In this document: piece by piece, positions 11,311 to 21,851 of the stretch
How positions within the stretch are numbered: the first letter of the stretch is position 1
How the letters are laid out: every line of letters starts with the position of its first letter
From: Tachypleus tridentatus
Taxonomy: Eukaryota > Arthropoda > Merostomata > Xiphosura > Limulidae
Assembly: GCF_004210375.1 (NCBI RefSeq)
Contig: NC_134829.1
Coordinates: 54,118,107-54,182,106, forward strand
Direction: 5' to 3'
DNA length: 64,000 nt
The notes under the pieces: generated by a model
What the model was told of the DNA's origin: nothing
The model's database searches: none
Seen by the model: only the letters and a program-made list of their open reading frames with translations
Translations under genes and position numbers: made by a program

Positions 11311-11839
11311 TTACAGTCGCAAATCTCGAAAAACCACTCACCTCCAAATATTCTTGTATAAATTTAGTAGAAATAGATGTAAATCTTGATTCATATGTTT
11401 CATTCAGATCTTATGTAAATGAAAATGTACAAAGTTGCTCGTTTTTAAATAGAAAATAGGTTAATTTCTAAATTTCATTATCCGGGTCACAAAGGCATAG
11501 TTTGAAGGGAATAATGGCCATTTTCTGTACTTTTACAACATAAGCAATTGAGAAATTACACATACTATCCAGGAGCGAAATGTATGTTACATGGTGTTAT
11601 ATATCAGTTGTTAGTTAATAAGATAATATTCTTTTACAAATGGATTTATTGGTATGTAAATTTGTAGGTTTCACGAATTAAGTAAATAACAAAAAGTTTA
11701 TTTACACAAATAAAAATGAAAGTTAAAAGCGCATACCCACAGCATTCCTTTTCTACCCAACTTCACATCAGTGTTCTAATATTGTTATTCTCAGTTCAAT
11801 GCAACCTGAACAACAAAATTAGTGAAAACTGACTTAGTG
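11311..11839. other. gene-free DNA
   Basis: AT-rich, with no recognised feature. It may be the 3' part of whatever carried the broken gene at 10805-11310. Confidence 0.4.
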
Positions 11840-12140
11840 CATCACCTTGCTTTTGTCTAGTCGAATGGACAACGTTGACTCATGACCTCTATTCTCTGAT
11901 AGCATCGGCCAATTATCAAATTGTACGTGGTACGACATCACTTTAATTTTTTATAGCTCTATATTTAGCTTTAATTATATCAGATTAGAGCTACTGCGAG
12001 TTTAATTGGAAGTGTAAGTACAGTATTACAATTTATATTAAAAGTATGTTGTATTTTTCGTATATGTAAGGGCATCTGTCTGAGACATGAACCAATCTAC
12101 TGGCAACGAATTCCACTGTTAAGTTTCTGAATACTAGTTG
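11840..12140 (+). repeat. duplication block (delta), second copy
   Basis: ACTCATGACCTCTATTCTCT, CAATTATCAAATTGTACGTG, GTAAGTACAGTATTACAATT and GGGCATCTGTCTGAGACATG match 8310-8520. It lies 3' of the second metallothionein-like gene, as its partner lies 3' of the first. Confidence 0.75.
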
Positions 12141-12254
12141 TTGCATTAGATTAGATAAAACTCTGGATAAAAAGAGCAACGGTAAATACAATTTCGATCT
12201 TCAAGGTGTTTCAAATCATATCCACAATTACTGTGGTAGATTAGCAACAATAAA

Positions 12255-12525
12255 AAGGAACCTTTAATGGTAACGAGGTTAAGGTGTTCGACTTGTAATA
12301 TTTGAGTCACTGACTCGAATATCACTCCCACATAATATTCTTTACCCTTTAATCGTGGTTGTGTTTCAAATCTAGGCTTGTCCAAAAATTCATCGATATG
12401 GGAATAGTTCAAGAGTTCAAGATAAGTGATGACCGTTTACCTTTCCTCTAGTTTTTCGTTTGTAAATCAGAGAAGAATAGTAGAGACAGTCCTCGTGTAG
12501 TTGTGCGCGAATATCAAAACAAGTA
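12255..12525 (+). mobile_element. SINE family 1, old degenerate copy
   Basis: Recognisable parts in order are GGTTAAGGTGTTCGACTTGT (head), GAATAGTTCAAGAGTTCAAG, GACCGTTTACCTTTCCTCTA (body) and GTCCTCGTGTAGTTGTGCGC (tail). Many substitutions mark it as much older than the copy at 3155-3418. Confidence 0.65.
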
Positions 12526-13272
12526 AAAAAATATATTAAATAACTGTGAGTAAACAAAGAGAGCTTAGAAATTTTAAATTAATTCAAGTTACTGTATGGT
12601 AATAGGGATAATATATTAAAATAATCATTTTTGTTTAGACGTAAAGCTGCATACAAGTATACCAGAACTTACCGTCGTAAGGATCGAACTCCATATTGTG
12701 ATATTATCAAAATAAGGTTATTGCTGATTTGATAAAACCTTTATCGAAAAATTTCGTATCATCTTTGTTTTATTAATTCAACATCGTAAAATTATATTCT
12801 TAAAATTTTCTATAGTTACTTACATCGATTCTTCAGTCACGAATAGCTTTTTTTTTAAAGATTAGACAAAATAAAAATCCAATAGTACTGAAGAAATACG
12901 TAAATTACAACGTATACGTTAAAGTAACTAACACGTTAACATTAATATTTTAATTATGTTTGATTTATCTAGCTAATTATATAAATAATCTTTAAACCAT
13001 TAATTATTATAAATATTTTTAAAGTTTTATATTTATCAAATTAAAAAAGAACCAATATACTTTCATCGCTATCCAGTGAGATAAACTATTAACCGTCTCT
13101 CATACAGCAAATTATTTGAAAAATATTTACGTTAACGTTACATATTTAAATTACGTATGTTATCATAAAATTAATATCCGTTTATTGATCCGTACCATCA
13201 ATTTACGTGTTTCTCACTCAAACAATTCACGAACATTGAAAATTCAATAATATAGGATTAATCCTTCCTTTT
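12526..13272. other. 3' flank of metallothionein-like gene 2
   Basis: Paralogous to 8761-9499 (GAACCAATATACTTTCATCG, TTAACCGTCTCTC). No separate gene is seen. Confidence 0.55.
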
Positions 13273-14186
13273 TCAACTCTGACAACTAACAGTACATTTA
13301 TCCTTTCTCCTCTTACCTTCTTCACAACACTGAGAAGTGTTACCCTTACAGTTACAAACACATTTCATCTTTCCGTTTTCACACCAGCAGGTAACGTTAC
13401 AAACACAGCTGTTCTTCTTTCTGGTTTCTACACAATCCTGGCATGACTCCTTCTTACAGTCTGGACTACAACGTGCATCTTTGCATTCACAAACGACAGT
13501 AACTGTACATTTGTTTTTCCCCTCTTTAGCTTCTGTACAACATTGAGATGTGTCATCATTACAGTTACAGACGCATTTCATCTTTCCATTTTCACAGCGA
13601 CAAGTAACGACACATGTACAACAGCTGTCGTCGGTCTTTGTTTCACCTATTTGAAAATAAAATGAACGTGGTTACATTTTTCATACAATAAAAATAAAAA
13701 TATATATCTTAACAAGAATTTTTTTTAAACTTACTTATCTCTTAGTACAATAACTTTTAAGCTGTCACTGTTCTTTAATGGTAAAGTAGAACTTGCTTCT
13801 TTTTGTCTAGATAGACATTTAGAAAGTACGTGTTCCAAGTGAAAGATACGATTTAAATAAACAGAAGAAAAAGAATTCAGTTCTGTTCGCTGAAGTAAAA
13901 TACGTGTGGTCAATTTCATAAAATTACATATACGGAACAAAAAAATGTTAGTAATTTTATACCTTGAAATGAACTATATATGGTGAAACCACAAGTGATT
14001 TACTTTCTTTGAAACAGGAACAAAGCTTCTATATTTATATTCTACTACAATCAGTCTTGTTACATTTCACATATGTGTTTAGGGAACATACTAGTATTAT
14101 TACTCTTCAACACTAAATTTTAACATTGTCTTACATGAGTAGTTACTTGATTGTGGACGAAGAAATAACTTACCAGCCTTTTCCAT
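13273..14186 (-). CDS. metallothionein-like cysteine-rich protein, two exons (gene 2)
   Basis: Predicted 128-residue cysteine-rich protein of metallothionein type, expected to buffer Zn, Cu or Cd in the cytosol. Coding exon 1 is 14174-14186 (MEKA plus one base) followed by a GTAAGT donor. Exon 2 is 13273-13646, preceded by a TTTTCAAATAG acceptor. The split codon G|GT fits, giving MEKAGETKTDDSCC. I count 28 Cys, at 13, 14, 16, 20, 22, 29, 31, 33, 40, 41 and so on, mostly CxC, CC or CxxC. There is one Trp (92), and neither a signal peptide nor a membrane segment. Residues 13-59 and 85-126 repeat each other, including ENGKMKCVCNC in both; residues 60-84 form a linker with SPDCKKESCQDC. Upstream, AATAAATAG (about 14281-14289, minus strand) could serve as TATA box, and two metal-response-element cores lie at 14349 and 14574. 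A cysteine-rich peptide of other function cannot be excluded. The gene structure is well supported. Confidence 0.82.
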
Positions 14187-14280
14187 CTTCTGGTTAATTC
14201 TACACAACTAACAATTCCGTTTACTTTGAACTGTTACGTGTGTTACAGTAGTAACAATTCGCTTTCTTTTTTCAACAACC

Positions 14281-14290
14281 TCTATTTATT
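14281..14290 (-). promoter_or_regulatory. TATA-like box of metallothionein-like gene 2
   Basis: The minus strand reads CAATAAATAGA about 95 bases upstream of the ATG at 14186. Position and sequence suit a TATA element with a start site near 14255. This is inference from motif and spacing only. Confidence 0.35.
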
Positions 14291-14348
14291 GAGACAATTC
14301 TTAGAATATTATGGGTCGTGTGAAACTTTCAAGATAATTCAGCGGTTC

Positions 14349-14580
14349 GTGCGCAGCACCTTGAACGATCTGCTACAAGACAATCAGTCATCACGTGCAT
14401 TATCTCATCGTGTTTGTATGAACACATTGGTGAAAGCATTTTTAAGATGGATAAAGCTATCCATGATAAGTGATGAATAAGCATTTTTAAGCTTATAGTT
14501 CATTACCCATAAACAATTGAAAGCGTGTACTCGTTGAGTCCTAAAGCAATAGGGAGATAATTGTGTGAACATATGCACCC
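14349..14580. promoter_or_regulatory. two metal-response-element cores
   Basis: The animal MTF-1 binding core is TGCRCNC. TGCGCAC lies on the minus strand at 14349-14355 and TGCACCC on the plus strand at 14574-14580. They are about 165 and 390 bases upstream of the start codon of metallothionein-like gene 2. One such 7-mer by chance is not rare, so the pair is suggestive rather than proof of metal-induced control. Confidence 0.4.
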
Positions 14581-14747
14581 AACCTTTAACAACGTCACCA
14601 GGATGAAAATGAGTTTATTTCCTGTGTCCTCAATATGAAACAAGAGTATGTCATTTCGATACCAAAAATACAGTCACCATTACCCCAAAAAAAATTCAAA
14701 ATATAATCATATCTTCTTGGTAAGACAATTTGTTTTAGGTTTCTTAG

Positions 14748-14872
14748 CAACGCCCCCCCTATTACAGCGGTAAGTCTTTGGATTTACAACGCTAAAATCA
14801 GGGGTTCGATTCCCCTCGGTGGGCTCAGCAGATAGTCCGATGTGTCTTTGCTATAAGAAAACACACACAAAC
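14748..14872 (+). mobile_element. SINE family 2 copy
   Basis: tRNA-like head with GGATTTACAACGCTAAAATC and B box GGGGTTCGATTCCCC, followed by GGTGGGCTCAGCAGATAG, ATGTGTCTTTGCTATAAG and an A/C-rich end. It resembles a tRNA in its T arm only and is not a tRNA gene, since the 5' half does not form a full cloverleaf. Confidence 0.85.
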
Positions 14873-15639
14873 TCTTAGCAACTTAATGGAGCGTGAAGTC
14901 ACACTCGCTTATTTTCCTTGATGACGAGTTACCTCTTTCGAAGAAGGTCGAAACGTTGTTCGCTCCTCTACTTAGTTTTCTCTACCCATACCAGCCGTTT
15001 TTACATACATATTCTCACTTATTTTATTTAGGAACGGCTTTTACATTCGTACAATGTCGTTTATTACAGCTGTTGCATGTACATATATTTTTGTTTCCAG
15101 AAAACTGAATAACATTTTTTGTGGTGTTTTATTACTTTCACAGATTAAATTTAACTTAATTTTCAAAATCTTAACAGGTTAACATTAACACCAAAATGTT
15201 TACTATTCTTTAATTACTTCTACTGAAGGGATTCTTACTTTCATTGTTAGTTTTGCGTAACTGCTATTCTGGATTTCAAAACGTACTTAAGAATGAGTTT
15301 GCGGGACAAAAACAACTTCCGGCCACTGAATAGAAGTAAAGTTACAGAATGAGTTTCATATACAAATGTCACTTTCTCTTGTTTTATAAATTATAAGTTT
15401 TTTTTAATTTTATAGTTCCATTTCTCCAAAGTGGATTATATTTGCTTTTTGCAGATGATACATTACCTTTAACAGTAACAAACATTTGTGACCTTCTACA
15501 CAACAAATTATGATAGATTGTAAGATAAGCTAGAATTTTCTATCCCTCTGAAATCAAACTAGGTTAATGAAATTAATACAATACATATCGAAATAAAAAC
15601 AGTCATAATTCGATTTCATCTCGTTTAAACAATAACAAA
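14873..15639. other. gene-free DNA with a possible repeat fragment
   Basis: The segment around 14935-15025 (TTTCGAAGAAGGTCGAAACG, CCATACCAGCCG) looks like the end of an interspersed element, but I cannot name it. The rest is AT-rich without recognised features. Confidence 0.35.
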
Positions 15640-15960
15640 ACACTCTTAAAAATCTGTCTTATCTTTAAAATATTTCTTTAATGTATAGTGACTCAGCAAG
15701 ATTTGTAAACACCCCATGTTGCACAATCATTGTTTTGTTTTTTACTATGACGAGGCAAGTTTCTATTATCTGTAAACTTTGGTGCCCGACCCTATCAACA
15801 ATGACTTTACAAGTTACCAATACGTTTCAAAGGTAAACTGGTGATTTTACATTCAGTTTAAAATTCCGCGAAGTCCAAATTAATGACCCATAGACGGCAT
15901 AATTATCAGTGTTCATAATAAATCCGAGAATTCATTGTTCATGTCTTTTTTGATATAGGA
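15640..15960 (+). repeat. diverged duplication block (beta), decayed copy
   Basis: TATGACGAGGCAAGTTTCTA, CCGACCCTATCAACAATGAC and AATCCGAGAATTCATTGTTC correspond to landmarks at 2280-2540 and 4335-4590. It is the rightmost block of the duplicated locus. Confidence 0.6.
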
Positions 15961-15979
15961 AAAAAAAAAAGACGACGAT

Positions 15980-16130
15980 CTGTACGTTTTCGGCCGTGGG
16001 TGGACTGTAAAGTGGTCAGCCAATAGTAGACCAAGAGATTACATTTGCTGCGGTTAACCTCCCTTCCTCCTAGATCTTCGGTTCAAAGTTCTTGTTATCT
16101 CATTTCTACCTTTGCGCAAACAAATCTAAA
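15980..16130 (+). mobile_element. SINE family 1 fragment, degenerate
   Basis: GGCCGTGGGTGGACTGTAAA, CAATAGTAGACCAAGAGATT and CCTCCCTTCCTCCTAGATCT match the body of SINE 1 with many changes. The head and the end are not clear. Confidence 0.5.
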
Positions 16131-16329
16131 CAAAAACATTTAAGAGTTCGATGTTTAAAGCAATTTTCAAAGTGCGTCAGTTTTCTCTGTTTAAAAAGTA
16201 CTCTAAACCACTTTTATATTCATTTTGGTATTTTTAGGGATATAACGAGTTTCTGTGTCAAAAAGAAGAAAAACTTTCAAAATTGTAGTTTTGCCCAACA
16301 GAAATGATCAAACTTAATTTTTTTTTCTG

Positions 16330-16545
16330 GTTCAGTTTGAATTTTGCGCAAAGCTAAACAACGTCTAACTACACCAATCATTACTAATTTACCAGCGAAA
16401 GACTAAAGGGAAGGCAGATAGTCAACACCACCCACTACGAACTCTTTCACTAACGAATAGTGGAATTGATCGTAAAATTATAGCGGTTTCACGGCGGAAA
16501 GGGCGAACATGCTCGGTGGTGAAGATTCCAAGGTTGATTGGTTTG
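16330..16545 (-). mobile_element. SINE family 1 copy, head replaced or lost
   Basis: The plus strand reads GAATTTTGCGCAAAGCTAAA, GACTAAAGGGAAGGCAGATA, ACACCACCCACTACGAACTC and GGCGGAAAGGGCGAACATGC, the reverse complement of a SINE 1 tail and body. The tRNA-like head expected at the right end is cut short where the SINE 3 copy at 16546 begins. Confidence 0.8.
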
Positions 16546-16655
16546 TTATTAAGCATAAATGTGCACAATATGCTATCTGTAGGTATCGAAACCCGGAATT
16601 TAGGGTCGTATCTGAGCAGACTCACCACTGAGCCACTAGAGAGCAAACAAATTAT
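16546..16655 (-). mobile_element. SINE family 3 copy
   Basis: On the minus strand: CTAGTGGCTCAGTGGTGAGT, then GGGTTTCGATACCTACAGAT (B-box-like), then ATTGTGCACATTTATGCTTA. Head and tail match 60540-60655 and 58866-58975. It abuts the SINE 1 copy on its left. Confidence 0.7.
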
Positions 16656-16774
16656 CAGAATGTGGTTTCGATCCATCGACGTTTGAGTTATAAGGTTTTA
16701 TGTTTCCATTGCGCTGGGTTTTTTGTATTCCCCACAATGCAAAATCATTATCGCATACTTGGTTTGTTCTTGTT

Positions 16775-17008
16775 TGTTTGTTTTTGAATTTCACGCAAAA
16801 CTACACGAGTGCTACCTCGTGCTATAAATAAGCATTGTTAGACTAGCAAACTCTTCGGCTACTCTTTTACCAACGAAGTGGGATTGACCGTCACGTTATA
16901 ATGCCCTCATGGTTGAAAGGGTAGGCATGTTTGGTGTGAAAGGTATTCGAACCCGGGACAGTAAGATTATGAGCCCTAACCACCTGGCCATGCTGGGGCA
17001 GCTTTAAA
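16775..17008 (-). mobile_element. SINE family 1 copy
   Basis: The plus strand shows the reverse complement of tail (GAATTTCACGCAAAACTACA), body (TTCGGCTACTCTTTTACCAA) and head (TATTCGAACCCGGGACAG, TAACCACCTGGCCATGCTGG). About 50 bases in the middle are changed or missing. The LINE at 17050-23413 inserted just to its right. Confidence 0.85.
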
Positions 17009-17039
17009 CTCATCTGTTTGCATATTTTGACAGTTTATA

Positions 17040-17049
17040 TATATTTTTC
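17040..17049. repeat. LINE target-site duplication, right partner at 23414-23423
   Basis: TATATTTTTC occurs here and at 23414-23423, exactly outside the TAA-rich tail and the 5' end of the LINE. A length of 10 bp suits target-primed reverse transcription. The sequence is AT-rich, so chance similarity is a minor concern. Confidence 0.65.
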
Positions 17050-17327
17050 TTTTATTATTATTATTTATTATTATTATTATTATTATTATTTATTATTTTT
17101 TCTTTTTATTATTAGTATTTTATGGCACAAAGCAGCGAGGCTATCTGCGCCAGACATTCGGTAAAAATGTAAAAATAAATAAAAAAATAAATGTAGTAAA
17201 AGACATAAATGGAAATGAAGGTAAAACAAAAAAGTATAAAACCAATGTTGACACCTAGTCTACAATGTTAAGATAGAAGGCAGAGTATAAGTTGTAAGGT
17301 ATTTACTCTAGCAAAAAAGGTAATGAT

Positions 17328-17416
17328 CATAACCCGCCAGGAAGACTAACAGGTAAGTTCAAGAACCACCGTCAATCACCTGAAGTTGGCCTATCCAGTC
17401 CTGGTTCTGGGTTATG
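17328..17416 (-). other. LINE 3' UTR structured repeat, copy 1
   Basis: An 89-bp unit that can fold on itself: CATAACCC (17328-17335) pairs with GGGTTATG (17409-17416), and CCAGGA next to GACT pairs with AGTCCTGG on the other arm. A further inner pair is AGGT/ACCT. The same unit lies at 17659 and, with changed stem bases, at 17819. It may be the recognition structure for the element's reverse transcriptase; that role is inferred. Confidence 0.7.
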
Positions 17417-17658
17417 TGTCATAGCAGCTATTATCAAAATGTAAAAGAATAAAAGTTTTAAAAGACACTCCGCAAAATCGTAATAATGAGTAGCCAGTCC
17501 AGTAAAAAAGATAAAAGTCAAGTAAATGGAGTAAAATTTGTAAAAGTAATTGAAGATAAAAGCAAAACGGCAATTAAAACAGAAAATGGCGTAAAAACCA
17601 ATGTTGACATCCAGTCAACAAAGTTGTAAAGAACTACCTGTTGCAGAATGGTAATGAT

Positions 17659-17747
17659 CATAACCCGCCAGGAAGACTAACAGGTAAGTATAAAAACCAC
17701 CGTCAGTCACCTGAAGTTGGTCTTTTCAGTCCTGGTTCCGGGTTATG
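17659..17747 (-). other. LINE 3' UTR structured repeat, copy 2
   Basis: Same stem arms as copy 1: CATAACCC at 17659-17666 and GGGTTATG at 17740-17747. The loop region differs at several bases while the arms are unchanged. Confidence 0.7.
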
Positions 17748-17818
17748 AGTCAATATGGCCAGTACTAAAAAGTTAAGTAGTAAAAATGTGAAATGATGTG
17801 CAGCAAAAGTATAATAAC

Positions 17819-17900
17819 AACTCGCCAGGACGACTAACGAGTAGTTCAAACAGTAGCGTTAGTCACCTGAAGTTGGCCTCTCCAGTCCTGGTGTCGAGTT
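17819..17900 (-). other. LINE 3' UTR structured repeat, copy 3 with compensated stem
   Basis: The outer stem here is AACTCG (17819-17824) with CGAGTT (17895-17900), whereas copies 1 and 2 have AACCC with GGGTT: both arms changed together. An added inner stem GACTAACG/CGTTAGTC is perfect in this copy. Paired change supports a real RNA structure. Confidence 0.7.
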
Positions 17901-18004
17901 ATTTAATGTTCTGGCCATTGTCCAATGTCAAATTGAAGGAGAGAGATTAAAACTGTGAAAAAGGAACCACAATTAAAAAGGTGTAATGAATAAATATGCA
18001 ACAC

Positions 18005-21000
18005 TTAAATGAGATTAAAAAGATTAATGGCCATTAAAAAATTAAAAACATTATCAAGGTGGACAGAGTCACCATCACCAATAACTCTGTCCAATATTAC
18101 AGACTGACCCTGGGAAAAAATATGTTTAAAATATTGCCGTCGTTGAGAATTGTAACGATGGCAAGAAAGTAAAACGTGGCTGATAGTGATTTGAGTGTTA
18201 CACAAAGTACACATTGATGCATCAGTTCCAGATAAAAGAAAATGATGAGTTAAAAAACTGTGACCAATGTGTAGTCTAGTTAGAACAACTTCCTCCTTCC
18301 GAACTTTACGAAAGCTAGATGGCCAAAGTCCAATTTTGGGTTTGATTTGAAAAAGTTTGTTGTCACGTTGCTCACTCCAAGTGGACTGCCAGCTGGCACG
18401 GAGTCGAGCCTTGAAGACAACACCATAGTCCATGTACGGAATAGGCATAGGAGTAATGGTGCTGAAGCAGACATATTTAGCTGTCATGTCTGCAAGCTCG
18501 TTCCCGCGAATACCAACATGGCCTGGTATCCAGAAAAAAACTGGATTGAAGTAACTGCTAATGAGAAATGGGCCAGTCGGTTTCGAATATCAGCGAGAAT
18601 AGGATGTGAGCTAACGTGTAGCGATTCCAAGGCAAGTATAGAACTAAGCGAATCAGTATAAATAGTGCAGTTGGAGTACTGCTCAGCTGCAATATGATCC
18701 AGGGCAAGAGATATGGCATACAGTTCAGCAGTGAACACAGAAGCTGTAGAAGGGATTCTGCACGCAACTACTGACCCATAGCAAACCATAGCAGAGCCTA
18801 CTGAATTACCTGATTTGGAACCATCTGTATAAATGGGAACTGAATGATTGTTTGAAAGATATTCATTGAATAAAAGACGGTACTTCCAATCTGGAGTATC
18901 TGCCTTTTTTAGGTGACTGAAAGAAAGGTCACATTTGGGGGCTGTAATAAGCCATGGTAGGATGGGCCAACCTGTGGAATCTGCAATGTTATCCAAGGAC
19001 AGACCCAATTCATCCAATTGCGCCCGAATGCGAAGGCCAAACGGAGCAATGACAGATCGTCTGTTCTGAAAAAGTACTGCACACCGAGTAAGGAAAACAC
19101 ATTTCCAGGTGGGATGCTTTGGTGAGGAATGAAGTTTCGAAGTATATTGTAAAGATAGTTGCAAACGGCGAAGGTGTAGAGAAGGTTCATGAGATTCAAT
19201 GTATATACTTTGAACTGGAGAGGTACGGAAAGCCCCAGTGCAGAGTCGAAGTCCTTGGTGATGAATGGGCTCCAGCATCTTTAAGGCCGAGGGTCTGGCA
19301 GAGCCATAGACCATTGATCCATAATCGAGTTTCAATCTAATAAGAGCACGATATACCTTTAACATTGAACAGCGATCTGCCCCCCAACTGGTAGAAGAGA
19401 GAACACGGAGGATGTTCAGTGCTCTTGTGCATTTGACCCGAAGCTGCTTTAAGTGTGGTATAAAGGTCAATTTACGATCAAAGATAAGCCCCAAGAACTT
19501 GGTCTCCGGGACCACTGGCAGCAAAACTTCACCGATATGAAGTTCAGGATCAGGGTGAATACCCCGTCGACGGCAAAAGTGCATGCATACAGTTTTGAGA
19601 GAGAGAAATTAAAGCCGTTCGCCAGAGTCCACTTCCGTACACAATTGAGGGCGGTTTGTAGTTGCCGCTCAATATATCTCATGTTTGACGACTGACATGA
19701 GATGTGAAAGTCGTCGACATACAGCCCATTCGCAACAGTGAGAGGGAGTTGTTCAGTGATGGCATTTATCTTTATATTGAAGAGTGTAACACTCAATACA
19801 CAGCCTTGAGGGACTCCAAGTTCCTGTACAAAAGAACGGGAAAGTGTCGAACCCACACGAACTTGGAATCTCCTGTCCATTAAAAAAATGTTTAATAAAC
19901 ATGGGTAGATGGCCACGTAACCCATATGTATGAAGGTCTCGCAAAACGCCATACCTCCATGTTGTGTCGTAAGCCTTCTCTATGTCAAAGAATATTGATA
20001 CAAGATGTTGGCGGTTGAGAAAGGCTTCTCTGATAGATGTTTCAAGACGAATTAGGTGGTCTATGGTGGAGTGCTGTCGACGGAACCCACACTGGGTAGG
20101 CGAGAGGAGGTTGTTTGATTCAAGAAACCAAACAAGACGAGCATTAACCATCCTTTCTAATGTCTTACAGAGTAAGCTCGTCAAAGCAATTGGACGGTAG
20201 TTTGAAGGAATCTTGGGATCTTTCCCTGGCTTAGAGAAAGGTAAAATAATAGCCTGGCGCCAGGCATCAGGAAAAACATTCTCCTGCCAGATCCGGTTGA
20301 AAACAATCAGAAGGACATCAAGAGAAGCAGGAGATAGATGGTGCAGCATGTCATAATGAATATCATCAGGTCCAACAGACGTACTGGCAGACCGATGAAG
20401 GGCCATTTTTAGTTCTACCAGAGTAAAGGGACAATTATAGTCAAAGAAACAGTCAGTTCGAAAGGAAAGAGGTGATCGCTCTGCCCGAGTCTTGATAGCC
20501 AGGAAGGTGGAGGAACAAGCAGAAGCGATAGATACCCGACAAAAGCTTTCAGCTAGAGTGTTAGCGATGTTCCGAACATCAGTCACCTCTTGACCATCAA
20601 AGAGTAAGATCGAGAGGGGGGACAGAATTGTAGTGCCCATTAACCTTTCGAATCCTGTCCCATATGATCTTGGAACTGGTGGTAGAAGATATGCTGGTTG
20701 TGAACTTAATCCAAGATTCCTTCTGGCTTTGACGTCTTACCCACCTAGCATGTGCACGGGCCCGTTGGAAAGCAACCCGGTTTGAAAGTGTGAGATATCT
20801 AGGAAAAGTATCCCAGGCCCGCTTTTGAGCCTTCCGTGCTAAGTGGCAAGCAGGATTCCACCACGGACGAGGATATCGTGGTAAACGTGTCGAGGTTTTA
20901 GGAATACACTGAGCAGCTGCATGTGTAATACAGTCAGTTACCGCTGCTACACAGTCGTCTATTGATGGCTGATTTACGATGGCAGGATCAAATTCTGCGA

Positions 21001-21693
21001 GAGCAGTGAAAGTGGACCAGTCTGCCTGATCCAGCTTCCACTGGGGCACGCGGGTAGGGTGGCATTGACCACGGCCAGTCTCTCTCAATTATTGTCAACC
21101 CTCCATGAAAAATGGGAGAATAATGAAGGGGAGCAAACTGAGAGATCAATAGCAGTAAAGGACTGACTAGGTGCATGAAAGTAAGTGGAAGAACCAGTAT
21201 TGAAAAGAGAAAGATTGTGATCAGAGAGCATCCGCTCTACAGATTGGCCCCTCCCATCAATAATAACACTTCCCCAGAGGGGATGATGTCCATTAAAATC
21301 CCCTAGGATTAGAAATGGAGATGGCAATTGTTCAACGAGAGCATCAAAATCTGATTGATCATATGTCTTTCCAGGGGACAGGTACAGAGAACAAACAGTG
21401 ATGGTATGACCCAAGGAAACACGGATGGCTACAGCCTCCAAGGATGTGTTGAGTGACAAAGACAGGGTGGGCACGTGTTGATCAACCAACAGTGCCACCC
21501 CTCCATGTACTCGACCATCATACAACCTGTCATTTCTGTACAGAGAAAACTGCCGAATGGAGACAGTATCAGCAGTTTTGAGAAATGTTTCTTGTAAATA
21601 AAGACAAACAGAATGGTAGGAAGCTATCAGCGTTTTGATATCATCCAGATTAGAACGTAAACCTCGACAGTTCCATTGTATCAAGGTGGCCAT
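18005..21693 (-). pseudogene. LINE ORF2: endonuclease, reverse transcriptase, RNase H (frameshifted)
   Basis: ORF2 polyprotein of the LINE, whose job is to nick target DNA and copy the element RNA into it. Domains in order on the minus strand: AP-type endonuclease 21693-21085 (LIQWNCRG, QETFL, ILGDFNGHHPLWG); linker with PRPWWNPACHLARK 21088-20597; reverse transcriptase 20640-19467 with NYRPIALTSL, motif A FFDIEKAYDTTW, motif B GVPQGCVLS and catalytic YVDD (near 19710); a further region 19584 onward with YTDGSKSG and AELYAISLALDH of RNase H; and a C-terminal Cys/His stretch CTLCNTQITISHVLLSCHRY (about 18220-18150). Five or so frame changes near 21085, 20620, 19860, 19550 and 18490 separate the pieces. 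No other host coding lies on either strand here. Confidence 0.9.
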
Positions 21694-21851
21694 TTTTAAG
21701 AACGGGTAGGTGAAGTGGCTGGAGAACCCTTCGGTTTACGACCACGTCTTTTTTCTTTACTGTTTTTAGTCGGAGGAGGTCTATCAACCTCCATGGATCT
21801 TGCTCTGGGTCGGGTGGGCAGGTTTTTGTTATTGGAAGGGGAATCCAGTGA

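Noticed and set aside
13337-13546. plus-strand frame across the metallothionein-like exon
   Set aside because: Shadow of the minus-strand gene, whose exon structure and cysteine pattern are convincing.
14755-14825. tRNA gene
   Set aside because: Only the T-arm part is tRNA-like; it is the head of a SINE 2 copy.
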